Shown in pieces: positions 16,462 to 27,100 of a stretch of 64,000 nt of DNA. This stretch comes from Pyxidicoccus sp. MSG2 (GTDB lineage Bacteria; Myxococcota; Myxococcia; Myxococcales; Myxococcaceae). The stretch is from assembly GCF_026626705.1 (NCBI RefSeq), contig NZ_JAPNKC010000001.1:13083001-13147000 (forward strand), in the 5' to 3' direction. A program made the translations under genes and the position numbers. Every line of letters starts with the position of its first letter. The first letter of the stretch is position 1. The notes beneath the pieces were generated by a model. That model ran no database searches. It saw nothing but the letters and a program-made list of their open reading frames with translations, and had not been told where the DNA came from.

Positions 16462-18198
16462 TCAGAGGTTGGTGATGTAGCTCAGGGTGAAGAGCGAGTC
16501 CGTGAGCGTGCCGGTGGGGTTGCGGCAGTGGACGGTGACCTGGGTTCCCCCAGCGCCAGCCGAGCCCCAGCTACCGACATTGCAATAGAGGTTGGTGCCG
16601 CCGTAGGCCGTCACCATTGCGCTCGTCTTGTTGAACGAGGCCATGTTGGGGATGGTGACGACATACGTGCCCGTGCTCGGGTGGGTGGCCGTCAGGGTGT
16701 TGCCCAGCGAGTGCCACTGGTACGAGAGGGACGGCGTGTGGGAGGCGGCCGTGGCGTCGCTGCTCCACGCGTACGCGCCGAGCTGCCCGTCGTTCGCGAC
16801 GTGCTGGTCGGTGTAGCGCATGCTCCAGAGCGTATCGACGGGGCTGCCCGCCGAGTCGAAGCACCGGACGTTGACGACATTCGTCGCCCAGCTGGACACC
16901 TTGCAGTATTCCGAGCTGGAGCCGTAGGCGGTCACCTGGACGTTTCCGCCCGTGGTGGTGAAGCCGGGCAGCGTGGCGCTGTAGACGCCCACGCTGCTTC
17001 GGCTGACGGTGTTGGTGCCGCCACGCGAGTTGTAGGCGTACTGGAGGGAGGGCGTGTAGCTCGCCGACGTCGGCTCGTTTGCCCAGAGGTAGGCGCCCTG
17101 CTCCGGGTTGCCAGCGCCCGCGCGGTAGTACTGCGCGACGAAGGTGGTGTCCGCCGCCACGCCCGCCGGGGTGTGGCATTGGACATAGACATGCTCCGTG
17201 GTTCCGGAGGGTACCCAGCTCGCCGCCTTGCACCGGTTGGCGGAGCCGTAGGCGGTCACCTGGACATTGCCGTTGGACTGGCCGAGGCCCGGCATCTCGA
17301 CACGGTACTGGCCGGTGCCGAGGCGGGTGATGGTGTTGCCGCCGCCGGTGGAGTTGAACGAGTAGGAGCTGCTGGGCGCGTAGCTCACGGACGTCGGCTG
17401 GTCCGCCCAGACGAAGCCGAAGGCGGCGGGGATGATTCCGCGGATCCACGGGAGGGCGACGTCGACGCGCGAGCCCGTGGCGGCGCCGGTGTTGATGCCA
17501 CAGCCCGCCGGCGAGTTCGTGTGGGTGGCCACGAGCTGGAAGACGCCGCCGACCTGGGTGAACACCGAGCCGCCGCTGTCTCCGCCGCACATCTCCTCGG
17601 TATTGACGTTGAGGTAGAAGAGGTCGAGCGCGCTCGAGCCCGTCACCCGGAACTGCCCCTCCTGCATGTTGTCGGGGGTGGTGTTGTCTTCGATGCGGCC
17701 CCAGCTGGCCGGCGTCACGGCGGCGTTGACCGCCGGAATCGCCGTGGCGAGCTGCACGATGGGGGCGTTGGACGGCGTGGCGAGCCGGAGCAGCGCGAGG
17801 TCATTGGTGTTGTTGAGGAAGACCTCGGCACCCTGGATGACCTGGCCGCGGCTGGTGTCGCTGATGCGGGTGCGGTTGAGCGACGCCCAGATTTCGGTGG
17901 CCGAGAACTCCCCGGCGGAGATCGTGCCGTCGAGGTTGGCGTCGAAGCAGTGCTGCGCCGTCAGGACCCAGCCTGGAGCGATGTGCGAGCCACTGCAGGT
18001 GCGATTCGCGGTCGAGGTGGCGGAGCTGGTGTGCAGCGAGACTGCCCACGGATAGGTGCCGTCGGGAACAGCCGTTCCCCGGGCAATCTCGTGCGGCTGC
18101 TCCGCCAGTTCGTTGCTCGAGGGCTCTTCGCCCTCGGGCACGCCGCACCCGACACTGCCCGCGAGCAGGGCCAGGACACTCCACTTCATGCTCTTCAT
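16462..18198 (-). CDS. Secreted trypsin-family protease with three C-terminal repeats
   Basis: 578 residues from the ATG at 18198, with AGGGGAAG upstream. Lipoprotein-like signal (Cys18 in SVGCG), then a propeptide to RGTAVPDG. The S1 domain (about residues 38-270) has His in TAQHC, Asp in NDLAL and Ser in GGDSGGS. The residue six before the Ser is Glu (EEMCGGDSGGS), not Asp, so the specificity is probably not trypsin-like. Residues about 275-578 are three copies of a module of about 90 residues that begins W-A-x-x-P-T-S-x-S-Y-x-P-S, passes N-G-N-V-Q-V-T-A-Y-G-S and holds two Cys each; they are probably surface- or substrate-binding domains. It is divergent from the radical SAM gene. Confidence 0.9.
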   Translation of the reverse strand: MKSMKWSVLALLAGSVGCGVPEGEEPSSNELAEQPHEIARGTAVPDGTYPWAVSLHTSSATSTANRTCSGSHIAPGWVLTAQHCFDANLDGTISAGEFSATEIWASLNRTRISDTSRGQVIQGAEVFLNNTNDLALLRLATPSNAPIVQLATAIPAVNAAVTPASWGRIEDNTTPDNMQEGQFRVTGSSALDLFYLNVNTEEMCGGDSGGSVFTQVGGVFQLVATHTNSPAGCGINTGAATGSRVDVALPWIRGIIPAAFGFVWADQPTSVSYAPSSSYSFNSTGGGNTITRLGTGQYRVEMPGLGQSNGNVQVTAYGSANRCKAASWVPSGTTEHVYVQCHTPAGVAADTTFVAQYYRAGAGNPEQGAYLWANEPTSASYTPSLQYAYNSRGGTNTVSRSSVGVYSATLPGFTTTGGNVQVTAYGSSSEYCKVSSWATNVVNVRCFDSAGSPVDTLWSMRYTDQHVANDGQLGAYAWSSDATAASHTPSLSYQWHSLGNTLTATHPSTGTYVVTIPNMASFNKTSAMVTAYGGTNLYCNVGSWGSAGAGGTQVTVHCRNPTGTLTDSLFTLSYITNL

Positions 18199-18517
18199 GG
18201 TTCTTCCCCTATGGTTTTCGGAGCGCGTTCCGTCATGCGCGAGCAGCAACGTGTTCGCGTGTGCAGCGCTCGTGCACCGCGCGGGTGAGATCGGAGAGTG
18301 CCGCCGGGGTTCTGGGTGTTGCTGGCATGACCACACCCTGAACGGGGCTCGGCTGACTTTTCCCTCACCCCTTCGAGCCGTAGGGCTTCGCTCTCCGCGG
18401 CCCCACCCGATCGGAGTGACTGCTCAGCCTCGTCTTGCGACCGCTCACCCGGGGTTCCCCGAATCCCTGACTGCCGGGCCGTAGCCTGCTTCTCGTCATC
18501 TCCCATGGAGGAAGCGG
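18199..18517. other. Intergenic space between divergent protease and radical SAM genes
   Basis: 319 bases. It must hold the promoters of both flanking genes. I found a good ribosome site (GGAGGA) for the plus-strand gene and one for the minus-strand gene, but no convincing sigma-70 or sigma-54 promoter and no strong hairpin. Confidence 0.5.
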
Positions 18518-20026
18518 ATGAATGCGAGGCCTGTCAGACAGCCGGACCCGATGCAGGTGGCCCCTGTGCTCCCCCCAGCGCGGAAGGGCACGCCGGTACC
18601 GCGCACGGTGCTGTTGGTGAATCCCTTCTATCCCAAGGACGTGAACGCGAGCTTCGGCAAGCACGTGCTCACGCCCACGCTCGCGCTCACCAGCCTCGCC
18701 GGAGCCACGCCCCCCGAGTGGCGCGTGCGCTACTGGGATGAGAACCTGCTGCAAGGCGCCCCGCCCATGGAGGAGGTGCCGCAGGTGGTGGGCATCAGCG
18801 TGCACCTCACCTTCGCCCGGCGGGCCTATGCCCTGGCCGCCTGGTTCAAGGCGCACGGCTGCATCGTGGTGATGGGCGGCCTGCACGCCCTCTCCTGCCC
18901 GGACGAGGTACAGGCGCACGCTGACTCCATCTGCGTGGGCAACGGCGTGCCCGTCTGGCCGCGGATGCTGCGGGACATCGAGCGCGGGGAACTCGAGCCC
19001 CGCTACAGCGCCGAGTACCGCGACTACGCCGCCGACCCTCCTCCGGACCGGAGCATCCTGCCGGACCATGGCTTTCTCACCCCCGCCTCGCTCATCGCCA
19101 CGCAGGGCTGCCACAACCGGTGTGACTTCTGCTACCTGGCCACGGGCGACACGCGCATCAAGTACCAGATGCGCACCCCGGCCCAGGTGGCCGAGGACTT
19201 CCGCTCCACGGGCGCGCCCTATGGCGTCTTCGTAGACAACAACCTCGGCTCGAGCCGCCGCTACCTGCGCGAGCTGTGCCAGGCCCTGGCCCCGCTGGAG
19301 AAGATCTGGAGCGCCGCCGTCACCCTGGATGTGACAGACGAGCCTTCCCTGGTGCGGGAGATGGCGCTCGCCGGGTGCACGGGGGTCTTCATCGGCTTCG
19401 AGAGCCTGACCGACGACAACATCCGCGCGGCGGGAAAGAAGAGCCCGCGCGCCGAGGACTACGCGCGCCGGGTGGAGGTGTTCCACCGCAATGGCATCCA
19501 GGTGAATGGCAGCTTCGTGCTGGGCTTCGACCACGATCGGCCGGAGGTCTTCGAGAACCTGGCGCGCTGGATAGAAGACACCCGCCTGGAGTGCGCCACC
19601 TTCCACATCCTCACGCCCTATCCGAACACGCCGCTGTTCCGCCGCATGGAGGCCGAGGGGCGGCTGCTGCACCAGGACTGGTCTCTCTACGACACGGCGC
19701 ACTGTGTCTTCCGCCCCAAGCACATGAGCCCCGAGGAGCTGGAGGCCGGCTATGCGTGGATCTACCGGCGACTCTTCTCGCTCTCCTCCATCTGGGCGCG
19801 CAGGCCCCGCCAGGCCAGCGCCGTGCTGCCGTATCTGGCGATGGCGCTGCTCTACAAGCGCAGCAACTTCCTGTGGCGCTTCCTCATCCGCCACCGCCTC
19901 ACGCACAAGATGTGGTCGCCGCTGGTGCGCCTCACCCGCCTGCGCCACCTGCGCTACCGCCGGCGGCTGGCGCGCGAAGGCTCGCTGCCCGGGCACATGG
20001 TGTCCCCCATCCGCCCCAGCGTGTAG
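18518..20026 (+). CDS. B12-binding-domain radical SAM enzyme
   Basis: 502 residues from the ATG at 18518, with GGAGGA upstream. The N-terminal part (about 30-150) is a Rossmann-like B12-binding domain (TVLLVNPFYP, VVMGGLHALSCPDE). The radical SAM core has Cys198-x3-Cys202-x2-Cys205 in GCHNRCDFCYLAT, which binds the 4Fe-4S cluster that cleaves S-adenosylmethionine, followed by GVFIGFES and VNGSFVLGFD. The last 80 residues are very basic and Arg-rich, which may bind a membrane or an acidic partner. This layout is shared by enzymes acting on lipids, hopanoids, tetrapyrroles and natural products. It stands alone, so the substrate cannot be read from context. Confidence 0.9.
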   Translation: MNARPVRQPDPMQVAPVLPPARKGTPVPRTVLLVNPFYPKDVNASFGKHVLTPTLALTSLAGATPPEWRVRYWDENLLQGAPPMEEVPQVVGISVHLTFARRAYALAAWFKAHGCIVVMGGLHALSCPDEVQAHADSICVGNGVPVWPRMLRDIERGELEPRYSAEYRDYAADPPPDRSILPDHGFLTPASLIATQGCHNRCDFCYLATGDTRIKYQMRTPAQVAEDFRSTGAPYGVFVDNNLGSSRRYLRELCQALAPLEKIWSAAVTLDVTDEPSLVREMALAGCTGVFIGFESLTDDNIRAAGKKSPRAEDYARRVEVFHRNGIQVNGSFVLGFDHDRPEVFENLARWIEDTRLECATFHILTPYPNTPLFRRMEAEGRLLHQDWSLYDTAHCVFRPKHMSPEELEAGYAWIYRRLFSLSSIWARRPRQASAVLPYLAMALLYKRSNFLWRFLIRHRLTHKMWSPLVRLTRLRHLRYRRRLAREGSLPGHMVSPIRPSV

Positions 20027-20064
20027 CAGCCAGCATCTTCGTCACCGCCAGTCGAAGGCTGGAG

Positions 20065-20403
20065 TCACAACGGTACATGGATCGAGACTCCGTCCCGACC
20101 GGAGCTCCAGTCGCGCAAGTACTTGTTGAGCTCGCCGTAGAACGACACCGACACCAGTTCGGCCACGGAAAAAAGCTCGACGAGCAGCGCTTCCACATTT
20201 CCGTTGTGCGTTTCGGCCGCGTCAGCGTCGACGTACTCCTCGACTATCGAGTAGTGACCCGGCCGCTGGGTGACAAACCACTGATAACGCAACGTCCCCG
20301 GCTCGTCCGCGGCGGCGGAAGCCAACGCCCGGGCGAGCCGAATGAACTCCGACTCATTGTCAGGCCGCTGCACCCGAAACTCACACTGCACCAGAAGAGT
20401 CAT
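20065..20403 (-). CDS. Antibiotic-biosynthesis-monooxygenase-like (ABM) protein
   Basis: 112 residues from the ATG at 20403. The N-terminal strand MTLLVQCEFRV, the helix EFIRLARALASAAADEPG and YQWFVTQRPGHYSIVEEYVDADAAETH are the pattern of a dimeric alpha/beta ABM fold: strand, helix, strand with a Y-x-x-x-E-x-Y-x-D-x-x-A-x-x-x-H signature. Such small cofactor-free proteins oxidise quinols or act on reactive aldehydes. GC content appears lower than in the neighbours, which suggests acquisition. It converges on the radical SAM gene and is divergent from the next gene, so it is a single-gene unit. Confidence 0.75.
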   Translation of the reverse strand: MTLLVQCEFRVQRPDNESEFIRLARALASAAADEPGTLRYQWFVTQRPGHYSIVEEYVDADAAETHNGNVEALLVELFSVAELVSVSFYGELNKYLRDWSSGRDGVSIHVPL

Positions 20404-20549
20404 CCGATGAGGATAAGGCGGAAAACGCACATGGACTACAGGCGGAATGGGGGCCCTGTTTGAGAGGGCGGGCTGTGCGCCGGGCCGGAGCAGAGGCCTT
20501 TCGTCACCCGGGCACGCCGCCTATAGAGTGTGGGTGGAGGCGCTCGCAC

Positions 20550-21110
20550 ATGGACGGCTCGGTCTGCGGCATCTTGACGGTCCTCTTCCTCGTCACCCTC
20601 CACTACCTGGCGAGGCAGTCCGCAGATGACGAACTGGTGGAAGCAGCCCCCGCCTGGATCGAGTTCGCCCGCCGCCATGAGCTCCGGTACAACGAGCTCA
20701 ACATCTGGGGCCGCTTCAAGGGGTACGCGCTGCGTGTGGACACCGAGCAGCACAAGTCGACGAGGTCCAAGTTCAACCTGACCCGACTGGTCTTCGCCGT
20801 CCCCGCCCTGCCCCGCACGGTGCTCATCGAGCCCGACTACCGCTTCAACGAGTTCCCCATCCGCCAGGAGCACGCCACGCCCGAGGTGACAGCGCTGCTG
20901 CAACACCCCTCGGTGCGGGAGCGCTTCTCCGTCGCGGCGAACACCTACCGTGAGTTCACCATCCAGAACGGGCACATCTCCGCGCAGCGCAATGGCCGCG
21001 TGCCCGTCACCGTGGAGGAGCTGGAGTCCTTCATCGAGCCCGCCTTCCAGCTGGCCCGAGCGCTCGACGAGGCGGCGCGGTCCGGCACACCTACCAGTCG
21101 TTCCGGGTGA
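20550..21110 (+). CDS. Membrane-anchored protein of unknown function
   Basis: 186 residues from the ATG at 20550, with GTGGAGG about ten bases upstream. The N-terminus MDGSVCGILTVLFLVTLHYLA is one hydrophobic helix; the rest is a charged alpha/beta domain (NELNIWGRFKGYALRVDTEQHKS). Balanced composition and consistent GC3 support coding. No motif was recognised. The last part (EELESFIEPAFQLARAL) looks helical. It has no operon partner: the next gene converges from the right. Confidence 0.6.
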   Translation: MDGSVCGILTVLFLVTLHYLARQSADDELVEAAPAWIEFARRHELRYNELNIWGRFKGYALRVDTEQHKSTRSKFNLTRLVFAVPALPRTVLIEPDYRFNEFPIRQEHATPEVTALLQHPSVRERFSVAANTYREFTIQNGHISAQRNGRVPVTVEELESFIEPAFQLARALDEAARSGTPTSRSG

Positions 21111-21279
21111 CGCGGGAAGAGCTTCTCGAAAGCACCAGCGGGGTGAGACGCCGGAGCCCGCCGGGGAGTTCCGGGCGTCGTGATTTTTTGCATCTTCGAC
21201 TGCATCTGCATCCCGATAGACCTTCGAGAAATCCCGTTCAAGGTGACGTTCCAGTAGCGCGCACAGCGACGGGTTCCAG

Positions 21280-23316
21280 TCACGGTGACGCGGGTACGAC
21301 CGTCCACGCGCGCTCGACGGTCGCCGAGCCCCAGGTGAGGTGAACGGTCGACTTTCCCGGCGCGATGCCCTCCAGACACAGGCCGTCGGAGAAGGCCTTC
21401 CGGCTGAACACCAGCGAGTCACCGCTGAGCGCCACGCGCGGTCGGGTGGGCGGCTGCCCGAGAATCACCACGCCGCCCACCCCCAGCGGAGCGAGCGCCG
21501 TCACGCACTTCGCCGTGCCCCCCGGCAGGGTCTGCGCCTCCAGACCCCGGATGTCTGTGATTGCCGAGGCATCTCGCACCTGGATGGTCAGGGTGTCCGC
21601 CCCGAGGGGAGACGACACGGTCAGCGTGTGCGGCACCGCCCCGGAGGCCAGGGCATCTGGAGCGCTCACGCTGGAAAGGGCCTCGGGGGTATCGGTCGCG
21701 ACGCGCAGCGGGGCAATGCCATGGAGCACGGTGCCATTCGCGCGCGTGTAGCTCGCCGCCACCGTCGCCTTCGAGCGGACGAACAACTCCACCGACGGAC
21801 CCCGCTGCGCCGGACTCCCGGCCTCCGCGCGAAGGGTATAGGCGATGCGGTCCACCTTCCGGGCTTCGACGTCGAGCTCGCCCGTGTCGTCGAGGTTGGC
21901 AGCGTGGAACTCCAAGCCGTGCGTGCCCTCGGCCAGGGGCTTCACGGTCAGCACCATCTTGGAGCCCACGCAGGTCCCGCCCTGGAGGGCCAGCCCCGCG
22001 CTCGGCCCGGGCGGAAAGACCGTCCAATCCCACGCGGGGTCCTGCTGGAAGGTGAGCTTCTGCGGCGGCCCCAGGGAGATGGGCACCGGCGACAAGCCCA
22101 GCTCCAGCGAGAGCAGGAGCTTCGTCGTGAGCCCCACCCCCACGAGCTGGTCCTCACCCAGGACACCTCCATCGGGGACGGGGTCGCGATGCTCGATGCG
22201 CCAGTCGGAGTCGATGTAGCAGTCCCCATCCAGCAACCAGGGGTACTCGCACTTTCCGTCGGAGACGCTGCCGGGACAGTCGCCGCCGCGAGGAATCTCC
22301 GCCACGAGCTCCGTGCCCCCATCCGGAATCACCGACCCGACAACGGGCGGCGTGCCTTCCTCCACGCCGCCCGCGGAGAACGAGCGCGTCAGGCCGCGCC
22401 CATCCGAGAGCCGCGCGTCCACGTCGCACGTCTCCCGGCCCACCAGCTCGAACCGGAAGGCACGGCCCGCGAGGCCGAGGGGCAGTGGGCCGGCAATCTC
22501 CACGCCCGACAGGACCAGCGCACACTGATTCCCCGCCGCAGTCACCGTCGCCTTCTCACCGGGGGCATGGACACAGACGGAGTGCCCTCCCGCCGTGGTC
22601 CCCAGGACGATGGCCCGCGGCTGCTTCGCGCGTGCGGGCTCCTCGGTCAACGTGAGCTCCAGCATCTCCGGGGCGTAGACGAGGAACTCCAGGGTGCCAC
22701 CGCCCACGAGCGCCCAGGAGTACGCTCCGGGCTCGGCGGGTGCGCGGGCCTCGCCCTTCCCATCCACCTGCTGCGTCAGCACGAAGCCCGGCGCATCGAC
22801 CAGCGAGACGTCGCCCACCGTCAGCGACGTGTCTCCAGCGCTCGCCTGGAGGTCGAAGCCGAAGCGGCTGCCCGCGGGGACCGGATGGACGGCGCGGTAG
22901 CCGAACTCGTCGCAGTGGACCGAGACGCGCGTCTGCGTGACGGTCATCGCCTGGAACCAGGCCTCCACGGTGTGGGGAGTGCCGCTCGGGTCGAGGTATT
23001 CGACGGTGAGCCGTCCCCTTCCCTCGGCCTTCGCCCTCATGCGGATGAGCGCGGCGCCAGCCTCGACCCGTTGCTCCCCCAGCTCGATGCGGTCACCCGA
23101 CATGGAGACGCTGACCAGCGTCTCGACGTCCTCGTCCGGGCAGACCCTCAGCGGAGGGGAGCCCACGAGGCACTCGCCAACGGACACGAGCACCTCCACG
23201 CCCACGGGAAAGGTGAGGACCGGGACGTCGTCCTCCTCGTTCCCCGGGCCCGCGCGGCCACAGCCCACGGACGAGACCACCAGGGCCAGCAGGAGGACAC
23301 AGGCGGAACGGAGCAT
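21280..23316 (-). CDS. Large lipoprotein of Ig-like beta domains, function unknown
   Basis: 678 residues with a lipoprotein signal (LLLALVVSSVGC, Cys19). The mature protein is almost all beta strands and turns, with short Ig-like stretches such as GRGRLTVEYLDPSGT, AGAYSWALVGGGTLEFLV and GADTLTIQVRDA, and a Cys-rich middle section (GDCPGSVSDGKCEYPWLLDGDC) that may hold a metal or disulfide knot. No enzyme motif. Probably tethered to the outer membrane. It is divergent from another lipoprotein gene at 23533, and the 215 bases between include a relatively AT-rich patch near 23450-23475 that could carry promoters. Confidence 0.75.
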   Translation of the reverse strand: MLRSACVLLLALVVSSVGCGRAGPGNEEDDVPVLTFPVGVEVLVSVGECLVGSPPLRVCPDEDVETLVSVSMSGDRIELGEQRVEAGAALIRMRAKAEGRGRLTVEYLDPSGTPHTVEAWFQAMTVTQTRVSVHCDEFGYRAVHPVPAGSRFGFDLQASAGDTSLTVGDVSLVDAPGFVLTQQVDGKGEARAPAEPGAYSWALVGGGTLEFLVYAPEMLELTLTEEPARAKQPRAIVLGTTAGGHSVCVHAPGEKATVTAAGNQCALVLSGVEIAGPLPLGLAGRAFRFELVGRETCDVDARLSDGRGLTRSFSAGGVEEGTPPVVGSVIPDGGTELVAEIPRGGDCPGSVSDGKCEYPWLLDGDCYIDSDWRIEHRDPVPDGGVLGEDQLVGVGLTTKLLLSLELGLSPVPISLGPPQKLTFQQDPAWDWTVFPPGPSAGLALQGGTCVGSKMVLTVKPLAEGTHGLEFHAANLDDTGELDVEARKVDRIAYTLRAEAGSPAQRGPSVELFVRSKATVAASYTRANGTVLHGIAPLRVATDTPEALSSVSAPDALASGAVPHTLTVSSPLGADTLTIQVRDASAITDIRGLEAQTLPGGTAKCVTALAPLGVGGVVILGQPPTRPRVALSGDSLVFSRKAFSDGLCLEGIAPGKSTVHLTWGSATVERAWTVVPASP

Positions 23317-23532
23317 GCACCCATTCTATGCGAGCCCGGAACGGAAAGCCGAGCTCGCCTGCCCATCGGTACGAGGTGCGCTGCCTGGAGGACCAGGGAG
23401 AGCCCCGCCTGCATCGCCGACCGAGCGGATGTCGCCGAAAAATCGCCCATGAATTGCAACGGTAATATGATGGCACATGAGCCGTACGTCGCGTGCCTCA
23501 CGTCTCTTCCCACTCACCGCTGGAGGCGTTTC

Positions 23533-23949
23533 ATGTCCCAGGAATCTTCGTTCCGCCGTGCCTTCTTCCCCTCGCTGAGCGTCGTGTTCGCAGTCGCACT
23601 CGTCGCCTGTGGTGGGCCCGAGGAGCAGCCTCTCCCCGACGCACTCGTCGACGCCGACGCGGCCGTCGTCGCCGCCACCGACACCTTCGACGTCTCCATC
23701 TCCTGTGAGGCCGCCTTCGGCGACTTCGTGTGCGACGTGGCGCGGACTGGCGGCGTGGGGCCTTTCTCGGCCACCTGGACGGGCGTCACCCGCGCGTACA
23801 TCGACGTCAACTACCTGCACAACCCCGACACGGTCCAGGGAATGTGCACGCCGAACAGACCGAGCACCGTCCAGCTCAGCATCACCGACGCGCTGGGCCG
23901 CAACGTCGTGCGCAGCAAGTCGTTCCCCTGCAGCCAGCTGGCGCCGTAG
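23533..23949 (+). CDS. Small lipoprotein, function unknown
   Basis: 138 residues from the ATG at 23533, with GGAGG six bases upstream. Signal with lipobox VALVAC (Cys26), then an acidic Ala/Val linker and a compact domain with four further Cys (SCEAAF, FVCDVA, MCTPNR, FPCSQL). The pattern FDVSISCEAA...GGVGPFSATWTG resembles an Ig/PKD-like sandwich closed by disulfides. Divergent from the 678-residue lipoprotein; followed by a strong hairpin. Confidence 0.75.
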   Translation: MSQESSFRRAFFPSLSVVFAVALVACGGPEEQPLPDALVDADAAVVAATDTFDVSISCEAAFGDFVCDVARTGGVGPFSATWTGVTRAYIDVNYLHNPDTVQGMCTPNRPSTVQLSITDALGRNVVRSKSFPCSQLAP

Positions 23950-23965
23950 CGCACCGGGCCGCGGC

Positions 23966-23994
23966 GTCGCAGCGGCAGTCAGTCGCGCTGCGAC
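23966..23994. terminator. Hairpin after small lipoprotein gene
   Basis: A 9-bp perfect inverted repeat (23966-23974 and 23986-23994) with an 11-base loop lies 17 bases after the stop of the plus-strand lipoprotein gene and before the convergent kinase gene. There is no T-run, so it is a candidate terminator for one or both genes. Confidence 0.5.
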
Positions 23995-24109
23995 CTCGTG
24001 GCCCCATGGTGCACCGAGCCACGACATCGGCGGCGACAGGCAGTTCCGCCGTGGCCCGGGGCCCGGGCCGCGGCGGCGTCCGCGAGAACCGGGAGACGCC
24101 TGGTCGTCA

Positions 24110-27100
24110 TCAGTGCGGTCCAGGACGGGGCAGCTCCACCGTGAAGGTGGAGCCCACATTCTGCGTGCTTTCTGCCCGCACCGTGCCGCCGAGCGCGGAG
24201 ACGACCTCGCGCACGATGTAGAGGCCCAGCCCCAGGCCGCCGTAGTGTTTCACGGAGACGGCTCGCTCGAAGCGCTCGAAGACGTGCGGCAAGCGGTCCG
24301 GGGCGATACCGATGCCGGAGTCCTTCACCACCAGCCGCGCGATGCCCTCCCGGGCTTCCACGACGACTTCAATCGGCTTGCCGGCGCCAAACTTGAGGGC
24401 GTTGGCGAGCAGGTGCACCACGACCTGCTCCAGCCGCTTGCGGTCCCACCGGCCCACCACGGGTGCCTCGGCCTCGAGTGACAGCGGGCAGCCCGCCCGC
24501 GCCAACTGCTCGCTGAAGCGCCCCGCCACCTTCCGGGCCACCGCCGCCAGGTCCACCTCCTCCGACTGGAGGCGGAGGTTTCCCGCCTGGATGGCCGAGT
24601 CGTCGAGCAGCTCGCCGATGAGGCCCGTCAGCCTCTGCATGTGCCGCTCGGCGCTTCGGGAAGTGCGAGCCACGACCTCGGGCGAAGCGACGCCGGCAGC
24701 TCTGCCCAGCCCCTGCACCGACAGCTTCAGCGCAGTCATGGGTGTGTAGAGCTCATGCGTGGCAACGGTGAGGAAGTCGTCGCGCTGCCGGACGGCCTCC
24801 TGTGACTCCCGATAGAGACGGGCGTTGTCGAGGGCCAGGGCGGCCCGGCGGGCGAGCTCCTGGGCCAGCGTCACGTCCGCCTGGCCATAGCGGCGGCCGG
24901 CCTTCGCGGAACCGAAGGTCATCGCCCCGAGAGTCCGCCCATGGGCGGCGAGGGGCACCGCAATCGCCGTATGCGTGCCGAGCGCGCGGATGAGCTCCGC
25001 GTGCCTTGCGTCCCGAACGGTGGTCTCCAGGAGCGTGTCCGGGAGCTCCGGCAGGAGAATTGGCTCTCCCGTCCTCAACGCCTGTCCTGCCGGCTGCGGC
25101 GAGTCCCAGCCAGGGGGATAGCGCGCGGCGAGCTCGCGCAGGACTCCCTCCCTCGCCGCATCCGCGTGGAAGCCCGCCACCCGCGTGACAACGCCATTCT
25201 CCACCACGTCGATGACGCACCAGTCGGCGAAGAAAGGGACAGCCAGGCGCGCCACCTTGGCCAGGGTCGCTTCGAAGCCCAGCGACTCGGCCAGGATGGC
25301 GCTCGCTTCGGCGAGGAAGCGCACCGTCGCCTCGGCGCGCCTCCTCTCCTCGAAGAGAAGACTGTTCTCCAGGGAGACGGCGATGTGCGACGAGAGCAGC
25401 TCGAAGACACGCACCCGCTCTGACGTGAAGGCGTCGGTGGCCAGATTGTTCTCGAGGTAGATGACGCCCACGCGCCGCGCCTGCCGGTGGATGGGCACGG
25501 CCAGGACGGACTTGAGGGCCCGCTCGGCCACGTCGGAGTCCGAGACGAATGCCCCCTCCTGAGCAGCGTTGCCCAGGACGACGGCCCTGCCCGTGCGCCA
25601 GACGGCTTCGACGACGGAAACCGGAAGCCGTGGCTGCGCCCTCAGCGGTACCTGGACCCGGGAAACCTCTCCGGTGGCGGACACCACCGCCCGCACCACG
25701 GGCGCGCCCTCTTCCTCGAGGACGAGGAGGCCCCGCTCCGCGCCAGCCGACTCGAGACATATCCTCATGAGCTTCTCGAGGAGGCGCCCGAGGACCACCT
25801 CGCCGGAGAGCGTCTCGGCGGCCTTCAGCAGGGTGAGCACGTCGAGGCCCACCTCCCTGCCTCCCGGTGTGACCGGAGTCCTCCAGCGAGGCACGCCTGG
25901 AACCACGAGCTGGGCGTGCTCCTCCTCGAGCAGGTGGACCTTGGCCGTCGCCCCCCACCGGGTGTAGGCGTCGAGGGCTTCCGCGAGGTAGCGGCTGGCG
26001 ACGTACGGCTGAGCTCGGGCCAGGTAGAAGCGGCCACACAGCTCGTTGGCGAGGGCCTCGTCCTGAAGGAAGCCCTCCCGGTGCGCACCCTCCATGGCCT
26101 GGTGGTAGAGGTCTTCGGCCTCCAGAGGCTTGCCTTCCAGCCGCGCCCGCTCCGCCGCGACGAGGTGGTGCTTGTGGCGGAAGTTCTCCGGGCAATTTTC
26201 GGCCCAGGTGTGGAGCCTCTGCTCCAGCGGCGCCATCCGGGCCAACGCGGCGGCCTTCTCGTCCGGGGAAGCTCCGCCCGCCAGCGCCGCCAGCGTCAGG
26301 GCGGTGTAGAAGCAGTGCTCGAATTCATGCACCCAGCTCCGTACGAGCTCAATCCACTTCGCCGCGGCCTCTGACATCTGGAGGGCATGGGAAGCGTCAC
26401 CGAGGAGATACGAAGCCTGAAGGCGCAAGGTCGCATAGATGCAGCGGACCGTCGGATTCAGCTCGACCGAGGCGAGAAATTCCGCTTCGTCGAACTCGGC
26501 ATCGTCGAAGCAGCGAGGCCTCGAGGTCCAACCCTTGAGGCAGCGAATCGCCTGGCGGGAGCCGAGCAGGTGTTCGCTCACCAATCGGATGCCGGTTCTG
26601 CGGCTGTACGCCATGCCCTCGTCCACCACCGAGAGGATGCGGTCCAGCCCCGTCCCTTGCGCCAGGAGCGTCCAGGTCAAGAACAGATGGCAGTATGACG
26701 TGAACTGAAACTCCCCCGACTCGAGCCCCTTCGCCATCGCCGTACGCAGGAGTGGCACGCTGGAGCGGAGCGGTGCCCGCCAGGAGTTCATGGAGACGGC
26801 GAACACGAAGAGCGTCCGGGTCTCCAGCGCGCGGTTCCCGAACCTCCGGCTCAGCTCGACACCCATTCGGCCAAAGGCATGGGCCTTCGCATACTCGCCT
26901 CGAGCCCTGGCGAGGATCTGGCCGTATTCGGCATACATCTGCGCGGAGATGACCGAGTGCCCCTGCTCCAGCGAGCAGCGGACCGCCCAGAGCACGAGGA
27001 CGGTGTAGAGCTTCGGGTCGGAGAGAATCGCGGCGGAAATCATGTCCGCGAGGAGCTGCTGCAAGGCCGCAGGTTCCGCGCCGTGCACCCACGGGGCGTC

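Noticed and set aside
23450..23475. AT-rich patch as sigma-70 promoter of the small lipoprotein
   Set aside because: TATGAT and TAATAT are present but no acceptable -35 box lies 16-18 bases upstream on either strand.
21340..23532. Long plus-strand open frame before the small lipoprotein
   Set aside because: It is antisense to the 678-residue lipoprotein. Only its last part, from the ATG at 23533, is a real gene.
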